From Oscillospiraceae bacterium (GTDB lineage Bacteria > Bacillota > Clostridia > Oscillospirales > Ruminococcaceae), in assembly GCA_031253365.1 (NCBI GenBank), contig JAIRWE010000107.1:1-32323 (forward strand): a stretch of 32,323 nt of DNA. Reading direction: 5' to 3'. The first letter of the stretch is position 1. The number at the start of each line of letters is the position of its first letter. This document shows, one piece after another, positions 20,538 to 29,501 of the stretch. The position numbers and the translations under genes were made by a program. Below the pieces are notes generated by a model. It had not been told where the DNA came from. It searched no databases and saw only the letters and a list, made by a program, of their open reading frames with translations.

Positions 20538-23431
20538 TCCACCGATTTCAGCGATTCCGCCATATTCACTTTTTTCAGATAAAAATGCATAAACACCGAC
20601 ACGATTAACGAAAACGCTGTTGTCACCGCCGCCGCGAAAACAAAACTCAGCGGGGAAATGTTCCTCCCGAACATAACGTCGTTCACCTCCGCCGTCTGAA
20701 CGACGTAACGTGACAGCCCCACCCCCGAAAACAGCCCCAACGCCGTTCCGAGCAGCGTAAGGAACAGATTCTCGCGGAAAATGTACATATCCACTTCCAA
20801 ATCATAAAAACCGAGTACCTTTAAGGTGGATATTTCGCGGATACGCTCATGGATGTTTATGTTGGTCAGGTTGTAAAGCACGATTACGGAAAGCGCGCCC
20901 GCCGCGGCTATAAGTATGACGATTACCGTGTTAAGCGTGTTTATCATTTCCTCAAATCCGCCCGCGAAGTCGCTGATGTAAACCGTGGATAAAGCGAGGT
21001 TTTCTTCCAGCAGACGGCTTGCCATTTCATCCTGCTTTTCGGGAGCGCCGCCTTTGAAGAAAACGGAGCCGTATTGCGGTTCTTCCCCGAATAACTCATA
21101 GTAAACGCCTTCGGTCATGCGCAGATAATGCCAAGCGTAATTTTCGGAAACGCCGCCGATTTTAACCGCGACGCTTTCGGTTTCGGATTTGCGGAGCGCC
21201 GCCGCGCCGCCGCTTTGAACGCCGAGAAGTTTTGCCGCCTTTTCGGTTATGACCGTGCCGCACCGGCTTAAATCGTATTCTTCCCCGCTTGTCCGATTAC
21301 GCATAAGGAAATAATCGCCCGCCCTCTCGGCGTCTTTTACGACGACGATTTCCAGTTCGACGCTTTTCCCGCCGTTTTCGCACGACATAACCCTTTCGTA
21401 AGCGTAGAGGGTTTCGCAACCGTACTCGTCGTAAACCGCGTTCAGCTTTTCCGCGTCCGATTCGCTCATTTCCGGGTCGATTACCGAATACCCCGAATAC
21501 ATGGCGATTTTCCCGAATTGCAGCTTCGCGACGTCGCCTATGCAGTCCCTGAGCGCGAACCCCGTAAGCGTCAGGGCCGTGCAACCCGCAATCCCGATTA
21601 ACGTCATAAGCATACGCTGCTTATACCGGAAAATATTCCTGAACGTGACCTTGTCCGAAAAACTTATGCGCTCCCAGATAAAGCCTATTCTTTCGAGGAA
21701 TACGCGCCTGCCCTTGCGGGGGGCTTTCGGGCGCATCAGCGAGGCGGGGCGCTCCGAAAGCGCCTTCCTTATCGAAAGCAGCACCACCGCCGCGATTAAA
21801 CCGCCCGCCGTGAACATCGAAACCAAAGACAGGCTCAGGTCGTAGGGCGCGGTTATGTCGGGGAAGTTATACATCATCTGATACGCCGTGATAATTACGC
21901 GGGGGAACATCTTCATCCCGAACAGCAACCCGCCCGCGCTTCCCAAAACCGCCGCGCTCACCGCGTAGAGCATATACTTGAACATAATCACGCCGTTGCC
22001 GTAACCCAACGCTTTGAACAAGCCCACCTGAATCCTTTGTTCCTCCACCATTCGCGTTACGGTGGTGGAACACACAAGCGCGGCGACAAGCAGAAAAAAT
22101 ACGGGGAACGCCTTCGCGATATTCCCTATTCTGTCGGCGTTTTCCCCGTATTCGGCGTAACCCGGGTACCCGTCGCGGTTGAATACATACCAAACCGGTT
22201 CTTCCAAATCCGCCAAATCGCGTTTCGCCTGATTTATTTTCTCCTCGGCTTCGGCGAAACCTTCGTCCGCCTCCCGCGAGGCTTTTTCGTAATCCGCCGA
22301 CCCCGACCCGTATTCCGCCAAACCTTCCTCATATTCGGCGATTCCGCCGTCTAACGCGGCGCGCCCTTTTTCATATTCCGACCAACCGTAATCCAGCGCC
22401 GCGCGTTCCCCCGCCAACATTTCCTCCCCGTAAACGGCGGCCGCCCGCTCATATTCGGCTTCCCCCGCGAGTAACGCCGCCAGGGTTTCGTCAAGCGTCG
22501 CCTCCCCCTCGTCTATGTCGGCTTTGGCTTTATCCAATTCAGCCTTCGCGTCGTCAAGCCGCTTCTTCGCGTCGGATAACTCCGCCGTCGCTTTTTCCTT
22601 CGCGTCGTTTAATTCGCTTTCGGCTTTTTTTATTTCCTCTTCGGCTTGCGCCGTAATCCCGTTCAGCCGTTCGGCGGAACGCCGCCTTCCGGCTTCCTCC
22701 AAAGTTTCCTCAATCCGTTCGGCGGCGGCTTTGTACCCGTCGGAATAACCGTTAAACTCGCGCAATTCGTCGAGCCGCAAATACACTTCCGTGTAAAATT
22801 CATACTTGAAATTATCGGCGGGAATAAATACGGCGAACTGTATCTGCCCGTTACCCACCACGGTGTACCCGCGAGCGTCGTCATTCGGATAAAGCGGGGT
22901 GCGGCAAACCCCCGTAACGGTAAAAACGTCGTTTTTCAGGAACTCGCCGATATCGCCGTCACTGTCGCCGTGTATTAACGTGATTTCCTCGCCGATAACG
23001 GCGGTGTCCGTATACTCCCTTCCGTCGACCATACATTCGTCCGCTTTTTCCGGTAACCGCCCCTCGATAATTTCAATTTTATTCAACGACGAATCTCCGT
23101 CGGGGATTGACATAACGCGAACGACGCTTTCGCCGTCCTCTTTTTGTAAAATCAAATCCGAAAAATACGAAGGGTATATTTTCCCGCCGTAACCGAGGCT
23201 TTCGAGCGCGGCGACGTCGTCCCCGTCAAATCCGAACGTTGAAACAATCCGAAAATCCGACAGCTCCAGCCTGTTGTAATAGTTCTCCGCGGATCGGCGC
23301 ATATCGTCGGGCGACGCCGTTATTCCCGTAAAAAACCCCACTCCGAGAGCCATTATCGCGAAAATCGACAAGTAGCGCGCAAACGACGCTTTTATTTCCC
23401 TGACGGCGTTTTTAATTACGGTTTTGTTCAT
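20534..23431 (-). CDS. large FtsX-like ABC transporter permease with coiled-coil extracellular domain
   Basis: This 965-residue integral membrane protein is the partner of the ATPase 3 bp upstream. TM1 (about residues 20-42, YLSIFAIMALGVGFFTGI) is followed by an extracytoplasmic domain. A long Ala/Glu/Lys/Asp-rich helical stretch (about 262-415) comes next; it starts as heptads and turns into repeats built on EYxxG, as in YhgE-like proteins. A first FtsX-type membrane block (about 445-575), a second periplasmic-type domain and a C-terminal FtsX block (about 855-955) complete it. Firmicute proteins of this form are usually annotated as efflux or envelope-stress permeases; the substrate is unknown. 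The start ATG is translationally coupled to the ATPase stop. Confidence 0.88.
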   Translation of the reverse strand: MNKTVIKNAVREIKASFARYLSIFAIMALGVGFFTGITASPDDMRRSAENYYNRLELSDFRIVSTFGFDGDDVAALESLGYGGKIYPSYFSDLILQKEDGESVVRVMSIPDGDSSLNKIEIIEGRLPEKADECMVDGREYTDTAVIGEEITLIHGDSDGDIGEFLKNDVFTVTGVCRTPLYPNDDARGYTVVGNGQIQFAVFIPADNFKYEFYTEVYLRLDELREFNGYSDGYKAAAERIEETLEEAGRRRSAERLNGITAQAEEEIKKAESELNDAKEKATAELSDAKKRLDDAKAELDKAKADIDEGEATLDETLAALLAGEAEYERAAAVYGEEMLAGERAALDYGWSEYEKGRAALDGGIAEYEEGLAEYGSGSADYEKASREADEGFAEAEEKINQAKRDLADLEEPVWYVFNRDGYPGYAEYGENADRIGNIAKAFPVFFLLVAALVCSTTVTRMVEEQRIQVGLFKALGYGNGVIMFKYMLYAVSAAVLGSAGGLLFGMKMFPRVIITAYQMMYNFPDITAPYDLSLSLVSMFTAGGLIAAVVLLSIRKALSERPASLMRPKAPRKGRRVFLERIGFIWERISFSDKVTFRNIFRYKQRMLMTLIGIAGCTALTLTGFALRDCIGDVAKLQFGKIAMYSGYSVIDPEMSESDAEKLNAVYDEYGCETLYAYERVMSCENGGKSVELEIVVVKDAERAGDYFLMRNRTSGEEYDLSRCGTVITEKAAKLLGVQSGGAAALRKSETESVAVKIGGVSENYAWHYLRMTEGVYYELFGEEPQYGSVFFKGGAPEKQDEMASRLLEENLALSTVYISDFAGGFEEMINTLNTVIVILIAAAGALSVIVLYNLTNINIHERIREISTLKVLGFYDLEVDMYIFRENLFLTLLGTALGLFSGVGLSRYVVQTAEVNDVMFGRNISPLSFVFAAAVTTAFSLIVSVFMHFYLKKVNMAESLKSVD

Positions 23432-23434
23432 TTG

Positions 23435-24136
23435 TCACCATTCTATTTCCTCAATCGGCGTGGGATTTTGATTTATAAGCTCCCTGCTTACCCTGCTGTT
23501 TTTCAGTTTGATTACCCTGTCCGCCATGGGCGCGATTGCCGAATTGTGCGTTACTATCACAATGGTGGTTTTATCGCGGCGGCAGGTGTCCCAAAGCAAT
23601 TTCAAAATCTTTTTCCCAGTGTCATAATCCAACGCGCCGGTGGGTTCGTCGCATAAAAGCAGTTTCGGCTTTTTCGCCAACGCGCGGGCGATGGCCACCC
23701 TTTGCTGTTCCCCGCCCGAAAGCTGAGAGGGGAAATTGGCGATTCGTTCGGTAAGCCCGACTTTTTCAAGGATTTCCTTGGCGGGAATAAAATCACGCAC
23801 GGTCTGCGCCGCCAATTCCACGTTTTCTTTCGCGGTGAGGTTCTGGACGAGGTTGTAAAACTGGAACACGAAACCCACGTCCTTCCTGCGATAGGAAATC
23901 ATCTCCCGCCGCGAATACTCGCTTATGTTCGCCCCGTCCACGAAAATGCCGCCTTTGTCGTTGACGTCTATCCCGCCCAGCAAATTCAGCACCGTCGTCT
24001 TCCCGGAACCGGACGGTCCCAGAATCACGGCAAGCTCGCCCTTTTCAACCGTGAAATTCACGCCGTCGGCGGCGCGTATTTCCATTTCGCCCATCTTATA
24101 TGTTTTCCTCACATCGGTAAACGCGATAAAACTCAT
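23435..24136 (-). CDS. ABC transporter ATP-binding protein, LolD/MacB-type
   Basis: This 233-residue ATPase powers the permease downstream. Motifs: Walker [11 protein letters not shown]-loop VFQFYNL, ABC signature LSGGEQQR, Walker [14 protein letters not shown]-loop VTHN. The sequence and length place it in the family that pairs with FtsX/MacB-like permeases. The start at [13 protein letters not shown] has CGGAGGTTGCC immediately upstream; an in-frame ATG 14 codons earlier overlaps the preceding gene and is rejected. It follows the LRR gene by 19 bp in the same apparent operon. Confidence 0.95.
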   Translation of the reverse strand: MSFIAFTDVRKTYKMGEMEIRAADGVNFTVEKGELAVILGPSGSGKTTVLNLLGGIDVNDKGGIFVDGANISEYSRREMISYRRKDVGFVFQFYNLVQNLTAKENVELAAQTVRDFIPAKEILEKVGLTERIANFPSQLSGGEQQRVAIARALAKKPKLLLCDEPTGALDYDTGKKILKLLWDTCRRDKTTIVIVTHNSAIAPMADRVIKLKNSRVSRELINQNPTPIEEIEW

Positions 24137-24155
24137 GGCAACCTCCGTTCGGTTT

Positions 24156-25217
24156 TCAGGAGTACCCGACCACTTCAAAACCCTGTTCCGCCGCCCAATA
24201 AGCCGCGTAGGAACCCTCCGCGCATTTTACGGATTTAAGGTTCACGCAGCCCTCAAAAGCGTCGTCCGCGATAAACGTAATCCCTTCCGGCAAGCTTATA
24301 TCGGTAAGGCTTTCGCACCCCGCGAAGGTCTTGCCGTTTATCCCGACAATTCCGGCGGGCAGCGAAATCCTTTCCAGAGAGCGGCAGCCGCGAAACGCGT
24401 GCGTACCGATATATTCAAGCGAAAGCGGCGGGTTTATATCTTCAAGCGAGCAACACCCGACGAACGCGTGCGTCTTTATTTCTCTTATCGTTTCGGGAAG
24501 AAAAACGCGCTTTAACCGGGCGCAGTCTTTGAACGTGAATTTTTCGATAACCGTCAGCCCGTTAAGAACCTCTACGCTTTCTATGTACCCGCACTCCGCG
24601 AACGCCTGCGCGTCCGCGGCGGCGACCCGCTTATTATTTACATATTGCGGCATTTTATGAACGGTTTCTTCGCCTATATACTTTTTGAGGATAATCCCGC
24701 CCACGCAAGGCTCATAGTCGTAGATTAAATTCTCTCCGCAGCCGTTTTGCTTCGCCCAGCTCAGCGCGTATGAATTTCTCGGACATCTTATCGAGGCGAG
24801 CGCGGGGCATTTATTAAAGACGTTATAGCCTATTTCGACAAGGCTTTCGGGTAAAATAACGCGCTCCAACTTCGCGCAACCGTAAAACGCGGCGTTACCG
24901 AGTTTAAGCGTTTTATCGGGAATCCTTATCCGCGCCAGCTCCGAACACCCCAAAAAGGCTTGCGCGCCGACGCGTTCCAGCCCCTGGGAGAGTTTCACCG
25001 CGCTAATCGCGCTGTTTGAAAACGCGCCGTCCTCTATTTCCTTTACGCTGTCCGGCAGGCTCAAACGTCTGACGGTTTTATTTTCCCGGAAAGCGCCGCC
25101 GCCGATTGCCGCGACGACCCCTCCCCCTATCCGCTCGGGGATATAAAGCGTTTCCTCGCCGCCGTTACAGCGGGTAATGACGACGCCCTTCGCGTGTTCC
25201 GAATATTCGTAAATCAT
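24156..25217 (-). CDS. BspA-type leucine-rich-repeat protein without a signal peptide
   Basis: These 353 residues are mostly LRR_5 repeats of the form LxxIxLPxxLxxIgxxAFxgCxsL, about 23 residues each. Roughly five lie in the N-terminal half and six in the C-terminal half, separated by a degenerate spacer (about 155-190). Such proteins usually mediate protein-protein or surface adhesion contacts and are secreted. Here the start MIYEYSEHAKG has no hydrophobic leader, so this copy may be cytoplasmic. The start chosen lies 11 bp after the GH5 stop, with GGAAG upstream. A longer frame reaching to 25340 overlaps GH5 and has an arginine-rich non-LRR start; it is rejected. Role unknown. Confidence 0.82.
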   Translation of the reverse strand: MIYEYSEHAKGVVITRCNGGEETLYIPERIGGGVVAAIGGGAFRENKTVRRLSLPDSVKEIEDGAFSNSAISAVKLSQGLERVGAQAFLGCSELARIRIPDKTLKLGNAAFYGCAKLERVILPESLVEIGYNVFNKCPALASIRCPRNSYALSWAKQNGCGENLIYDYEPCVGGIILKKYIGEETVHKMPQYVNNKRVAAADAQAFAECGYIESVEVLNGLTVIEKFTFKDCARLKRVFLPETIREIKTHAFVGCCSLEDINPPLSLEYIGTHAFRGCRSLERISLPAGIVGINGKTFAGCESLTDISLPEGITFIADDAFEGCVNLKSVKCAEGSYAAYWAAEQGFEVVGYS

Positions 25218-25228
25218 TAGGCTTCCGT

Positions 25229-26410
25229 TTACTTTCCCAAAATCGCGTCTTTTATTTCGGGGAAAGACCAGCTCAATTCGCGCCTGTTGAACAATCCGAA
25301 CAGTTCGCCGCCGCCCGAAACCAAGCCGTTGTCCCACCAAAAACAGGGAATACCGTATTCGCGCCCTTTCCCGAAATAATACTTCGCCCAGTTTGTGCGG
25401 GCTTCGAGATTATCCTTGTTAAGCGCGCCGGTTTCCCCGATAATGACGGCGACCCCCTTATCCGTGAACACCTCTTTTATCCCGTCGAACAATTCGTTAA
25501 TGGAGCGCGTGCTGCCCTCTTTTTCCAAAAGCCATTTCGCTCCGCCCGGCATTTTCAGCGCGAAAGAATACGGCAAGTAGGCGTGAACGGACACAATCAG
25601 TTTATCGTCGTTTTCGGGCAGTTCAAGGCTCTCGAAAATCCATTGCCCGTCGCCCGTTTTATCAGCCGAAGCGGCGTAACCCGTCACCATAAGATGCCTC
25701 AGCTTGTTGTTCCCGCCCGACCCGCGCACGGTCTTGACGAAGGCGGCGTTAAGGCGGTTGACCACCATTCGCGATTCCTCCGTGCCGCCGTTCCACTCAT
25801 ACCGCGTGCCGTGCAGTCTGGGTTCGTTCATTCCCTCGAAAATAAGTTTCTCGTTATAATCGGCAAACCGCGCCGAAATTTGCCTCCACAGCGCGGTAAG
25901 CTGTTTGGTGTTTTCCGCCTCGTTTTCTTCGTCGGGGAAAAGCCAGCTTTCGTGGTGGGTATTAAGAATACAGTACAAGCCGTTGTCAAGGACGTACCCC
26001 ACGACCTCTTCCACCCTGTCCATCCAAGCGGAATCGACTTCATAATCGGGGGCGCCGCCCAGATGTTTCCCCCATGAAACAGGCAGACGCACCGCGTCGA
26101 AGCCCGCTTTCTTAATCTCTTCAATCATCTCGAAAGTCGTTTTCGGGTTCCCCCACGAAAGCTCGGAATTCAAGCCCTCGCCGGAAGTGGCGTCCAAAGT
26201 GTTCCCCAAATTCCATCCCGCCTTGATTTCTTTGATAAGCTCCGTCGAAGGGATATTCCGCATTTTTTGCGAATCCGCGCCGCCCGACGCATCCCCCGCG
26301 GGCGCGCAGGCGGACGTTCCCGCCATAATCGCGAAAGACAGGACGACCGCGAAAAATTCGCGAAATTTTACCCGGAACCTTTTCGGCGCGGTGTTATCGA
26401 AGGCTGTCAT
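25229..26410 (-). CDS. GH5 family endoglucanase-like lipoprotein
   Basis: This 393-residue secreted beta-glucan hydrolase probably acts on cellulose, mixed-linkage glucan or xyloglucan. A signal segment (about 11-34) ends at Cys35 in GTSAC, a weak but plausible lipobox, so the enzyme is likely lipid-anchored. The GH5 barrel starts at AGWNLGNTLDA. Acid/base Glu196 is in FEGMNEPR and nucleophile Glu326 in IIGETGA; THHESW and the LHGTRYEWNGG loop resemble subfamily GH5_4. There is no carbohydrate-binding module or dockerin. It starts 3 bp after the cyclophilin stop with GAGG inside that gene's end, so the two are probably coupled. Confidence 0.93.
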   Translation of the reverse strand: MTAFDNTAPKRFRVKFREFFAVVLSFAIMAGTSACAPAGDASGGADSQKMRNIPSTELIKEIKAGWNLGNTLDATSGEGLNSELSWGNPKTTFEMIEEIKKAGFDAVRLPVSWGKHLGGAPDYEVDSAWMDRVEEVVGYVLDNGLYCILNTHHESWLFPDEENEAENTKQLTALWRQISARFADYNEKLIFEGMNEPRLHGTRYEWNGGTEESRMVVNRLNAAFVKTVRGSGGNNKLRHLMVTGYAASADKTGDGQWIFESLELPENDDKLIVSVHAYLPYSFALKMPGGAKWLLEKEGSTRSINELFDGIKEVFTDKGVAVIIGETGALNKDNLEARTNWAKYYFGKGREYGIPCFWWDNGLVSGGGELFGLFNRRELSWSFPEIKDAILGK

Positions 26411-26413
26411 AAC

Positions 26414-27274
26414 TCATCCCTCATAAGTGTAAATTTTTACGCTTTCTATGATAATATCACTGACGGGTTTGCTTTTTTCGCTGTTCGGATTATCCGGGTC
26501 GGAAAGCGCGACTTTTGCCGCCGAAACGGCGTCCAGCACGTCGAAGCCTTGAATTGTCTGTCCGAACACGGTATAACCGCCGTCCAGCGACGGCGTTCCG
26601 CCGCTCTTGTATTTTTCGATAATCTCGTCGCTCAGATTTTCGCGGAATTTTGTCATGCCGTTATAAGTGTTGATATTGCTGTTGTAAATCAACTCATAAT
26701 ACTTCAATGTTTCCGCGTCCATTTCCGAACGGTACTTGTCTATGACCGCCCTCGCGTTGTCGGCTTCGTTTTTGTAATAATCCGCGTTTACGTCGGCGGG
26801 CTCTCTCCGTTCGGTGTTGTTTACTATATAAAACTGCTGGGAATTGCGCCCCAACGAGTTTGCCATGCACAAAGCCCCGTAAAAATGCCGCGCGTTATAC
26901 GCCCTTTCGACGGCGAAGGTTTTTTCGTTAGGGTCGGACATTCCGTCGCCGTTGGGGGAACCGCCCTGAATCATAAACCCCTCGACAACGCGGTGAAATT
27001 TCTTCCCGTTATAGTACCCGCTTTCGGCTAAATCAACGAAATTTTCCACCGCGACGGGGGCGCATTCCGGCAGCAGTTTAATCCGTATATCCCCGTAATC
27101 GCGTATGCTTATATCGGCGTATTTGTCGCCTTTTTCAAGTTTAACCGCGCCTGTGTTTCCGCCGCTCAAATCGGTGACGCCGATAAGGGGAACTTCCGCC
27201 GGCGCGCACGCCGCCGAAACGAACGCCGAAACGAGCGTCGCGGCGATTGCGGAAACCGCCTTCACTTTTTTCAT
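26414..27274 (-). CDS. cyclophilin-type peptidyl-prolyl isomerase lipoprotein
   Basis: This 286-residue extracytoplasmic foldase precursor has a signal peptide with lipobox SAAC (Cys23). The cyclophilin core is recognised by FHRVVEGFMIQGG (active-site Arg95 and Gln103), GALCMANS, NSQQFYI and GGYTVFGQTIQGFDVLDAV. A helical, charged insertion of about 70 residues (155-225) interrupts the core before the last conserved block. The usual His of the LDGKHTVFG motif is Tyr here. It sits 10 bp after yajC and directly before the GH5 lipoprotein, which fits a role in folding exported proteins; that link is inference. Confidence 0.92.
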   Translation of the reverse strand: MKKVKAVSAIAATLVSAFVSAACAPAEVPLIGVTDLSGGNTGAVKLEKGDKYADISIRDYGDIRIKLLPECAPVAVENFVDLAESGYYNGKKFHRVVEGFMIQGGSPNGDGMSDPNEKTFAVERAYNARHFYGALCMANSLGRNSQQFYIVNNTERREPADVNADYYKNEADNARAVIDKYRSEMDAETLKYYELIYNSNINTYNGMTKFRENLSDEIIEKYKSGGTPSLDGGYTVFGQTIQGFDVLDAVSAAKVALSDPDNPNSEKSKPVSDIIIESVKIYTYEG

Positions 27275-27284
27275 AACCCGTCCT

Positions 27285-27611
27285 TTACTCGTCGTGAACC
27301 GTTCTGTTTTCGACTATATACGCTTTCAGGATTCTTATCCTCGTGCGGTTGCCGCCCGTTTCAAGCACCACCGTGTCGGTATCGGGTTTAATATCGATGA
27401 CTCTGCCGATTATCCCGCCGGCGGTAACAACCTCGTCGGCTATCTGAATACTTTCGAGCATTTCCTTCGCGCGTTTTTTTCGTTTACCTTCGGGGCGAAT
27501 GAGCAGGAAATAGAAAAGCGCAATCATAACCCCGAAAGACAACAACAACGAAAGCATGGCGCCCCCTCCGTCGCCTTCCGCCCCCGCGGCAGCCAAAATC
27601 AAATATTCCAT
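27285..27611 (-). CDS. yajC: preprotein translocase accessory subunit YajC
   Basis: This 108-residue single-span membrane protein is associated with the SecDF-YajC complex that assists Sec secretion. A short Gly/Ala-rich start precedes one TM helix (about 19-38, MLSLLLSFGVMIALFYFLLI). The family hallmark RPEGKRKKRAKEMLESIQIADEVVTAGGIIGRV and a small beta-rich tail follow. The ribosome binding site AAGGAG is 6 nt before ATG. No secD or secF is adjacent in the window. Confidence 0.93.
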   Translation of the reverse strand: MEYLILAAAGAEGDGGGAMLSLLLSFGVMIALFYFLLIRPEGKRKKRAKEMLESIQIADEVVTAGGIIGRVIDIKPDTDTVVLETGGNRTRIRILKAYIVENRTVHDE

Positions 27612-27638
27612 GTTTTTCTCCTTTTTTTATTCTTTGTT

Positions 27639-28868
27639 TTATCTTATTATATAGTTATCGTATCCCATTTGGGAAAACGCCGAAACGACCTTTTCAATAT
27701 CGCTTTCGGACAGCCCCGAAACATCCGCGCAGGGAATTATTTCGAGCTCGCCCGTTTGTCTGGCAACCTTGTCGAACACGCTTTTGACAAGCTCCGAAAG
27801 CTCTTCCGGCGTCGAAACGTCGCCGCCTGTCGCCGCCGTTTCCGATACGGCGCGGTTGAATATCAAAATCGCCCTTCTCGCGGAAAGCGAATTTTTGGCG
27901 CGGAGAATTTCAGCCGTTCCCGTCAGACCGCCGCCGTTTATGACGTCGCCCACCGATATTTCAAGGATAACGTCCGCGTCGGGCGACTTTTTTGAAACTT
28001 CGTTTATTAAATCCGCCAAAGCGGAATACCTGGTTTTTTCGTTCGTTACTTTCGAGGGGAGGATTGTCAAATCATAGGCTCTGAAATTCGGGAACACCAC
28101 GTTCGCGAAGATAATATCGACAAATCCCGCCTCATAAAGCTCGGCGGTTATCTTTGAAATATACGCCTTCGTCCCCGATAAAAACGGGTTAGCCCACGGC
28201 TTCCCGCCGTTTTCCCACCGGTCGTCCAACCAAGCGTAACTTTCGTCGGCGAACCGATACGACACATCTTTTATTTTTTCGGGGGCAATCTTGTCTTTAA
28301 GTGTGCTTATACGCGCGATGGGCTTGATTCCCGCGTTGGAAAAGCCCTCGGCGATTTGCTTCGCCGTGAGGTTCCCCGCGACTATATCCTCGTCGTCCGC
28401 TATATCGGGAATGTTGCTTTTATAGAGCAGCTTCCCCTCCTCGTCTTTCATCTCCACGACGACCGCCTCATAGCCTTCGGATTTGGCTTCCTCAATGAAC
28501 GTTGAAAGCGACGCGAAACTCGCTAAAATATTGGCGCGGGCGTAAATCGTTTTGCCGATGGGTTCGGAAGGCTTGGGCTTCGGTTCGCTCCCGGCGGAAT
28601 CCGTCGGTTCCGCGCTTTGCTCCGAGCTTTCGCTGTCACTTTCGCTCTCACTCGGTTCGGGCGGAGGGTTATAATCGGAAACGTCCTCCGTGCCGCCGCC
28701 CCCCTCGTAATTGAACACCGTGTCCGCGATGGTATAGCCGACAAAAACCAACGCCGCGACGACCGCCGCCATTACGGAAAATTCGGCGATTACTTTGAAT
28801 TTGCTTTTCTTCTTTTTATAGAGGTTTTTTGAACGTATTACCTTCCTCCCGTAACCTCGCTTTGACAT
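27639..28868 (-). CDS. membrane-anchored DUF4015-type putative glycoside hydrolase
   Basis: This 409-residue protein has a basic N-terminus, one TM helix (about 28-50) and a Ser/Glu/Pro-rich linker (about 58-103). An extracytoplasmic domain of about 300 residues follows, with features of DUF4015: a KTIYARANILAS start, YEAVVVEMKDEEGKLLY, KPIARISTLKD, WANPFL and FVDIIFANVVFPNF. DUF4015 proteins are often labelled putative glycosyl hydrolases with a TIM-barrel-like fold, but no activity is established to my knowledge. It lies 27 bp upstream of yajC and 45 bp downstream of the RnfA-like gene. Membrane tethering fits a cell-wall or surface-polysaccharide role, which is inference. Confidence 0.8.
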   Translation of the reverse strand: MSKRGYGRKVIRSKNLYKKKKSKFKVIAEFSVMAAVVAALVFVGYTIADTVFNYEGGGGTEDVSDYNPPPEPSESESDSESSEQSAEPTDSAGSEPKPKPSEPIGKTIYARANILASFASLSTFIEEAKSEGYEAVVVEMKDEEGKLLYKSNIPDIADDEDIVAGNLTAKQIAEGFSNAGIKPIARISTLKDKIAPEKIKDVSYRFADESYAWLDDRWENGGKPWANPFLSGTKAYISKITAELYEAGFVDIIFANVVFPNFRAYDLTILPSKVTNEKTRYSALADLINEVSKKSPDADVILEISVGDVINGGGLTGTAEILRAKNSLSARRAILIFNRAVSETAATGGDVSTPEELSELVKSVFDKVARQTGELEIIPCADVSGLSESDIEKVVSAFSQMGYDNYIIR

Positions 28869-28913
28869 ACCTTATCTCTCCCGTAAACCGTCGCTTGCCG
28901 CCGCCGTCGGCGA

Positions 28914-29501
28914 CTAAATGGACGCCGAATAGCCGACAAACGCGTGCAGCGCCAGCGAAAGAATCCCGATATAAATTACCATAATCGGCATACCCCTGAA
29001 AGCCAACGGAACCAACTCGCTGTTAAGGCGCGGGTGCGCCACGTAAAGCAGGAACCCCGCCACCAAAAACCCCAATCCCGTTCCCAGACCGTATCCGAGA
29101 TAACCCGGCAAACCCGAACCGGACTGCGAACTTATGAACAGCGCGCCCAAAACGGCGCAGTTAAAAACCGTAAGGTGAACGAACTTTTTGATTTTCTTGA
29201 AAAGGTTATGGAAAAATCGCCATACCGCTATAAGGCTTGATAAATACAGCACCCCGATAATCAATATATACAACGCCGGCGCCAACGCCGCGTAATACTC
29301 GTGACCCCCGTAAGCCCTGTCCAATCCCCACGCCGCGATTGAGGACAGCGTCGTTATGTAACACAACCCCAGCGTGAATCCGATTACGCTTGAACGTTTA
29401 CGTGCCGCGTAAATCAATATGTTTATTCCGAGCGCTCTCTCGAAAATCGAGTTTTGCAAAAAAATCGAAAGCAGAGCCGCCGACATGAAACTCGCCAACA
29501 T
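28914..29501 (-). CDS. RnfA/NqrE-like membrane protein lacking one cluster cysteine
   Basis: This 195-residue protein has about six TM helices and aligns with RnfA along its length: FLQNSIFERALGI matches VNNFVLVKFLGL, FNCAVLGA matches TNCAVLGV, and LAFRGMPIMVI matches APFRGNAIALI. In Rnf/Nqr pumps one Cys in each of two half-helices of A/NqrE and E/NqrD holds an intramembrane [2Fe-2S] cluster. Here the first is Asn27 (LGIN in place of LGLC) while the second, Cys115, is kept. The start overlaps the upstream stop by 1 nt (TAATG), with AAGGAGG inside the preceding gene. It is the last of the three Rnf-like genes. Family membership is strong; redox function is doubtful. Confidence 0.88.
   Translation of the reverse strand: MLASFMSAALLSIFLQNSIFERALGINILIYAARKRSSVIGFTLGLCYITTLSSIAAWGLDRAYGGHEYYAALAPALYILIIGVLYLSSLIAVWRFFHNLFKKIKKFVHLTVFNCAVLGALFISSQSGSGLPGYLGYGLGTGLGFLVAGFLLYVAHPRLNSELVPLAFRGMPIMVIYIGILSLALHAFVGYSASI

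Noticed and set aside
25218..25340. N-terminal extension of the LRR gene to 25340
   Set aside because: The extension is out-of-frame GH5 sequence, Arg-rich and without LRR character; a coupled start exists right after the GH5 stop.
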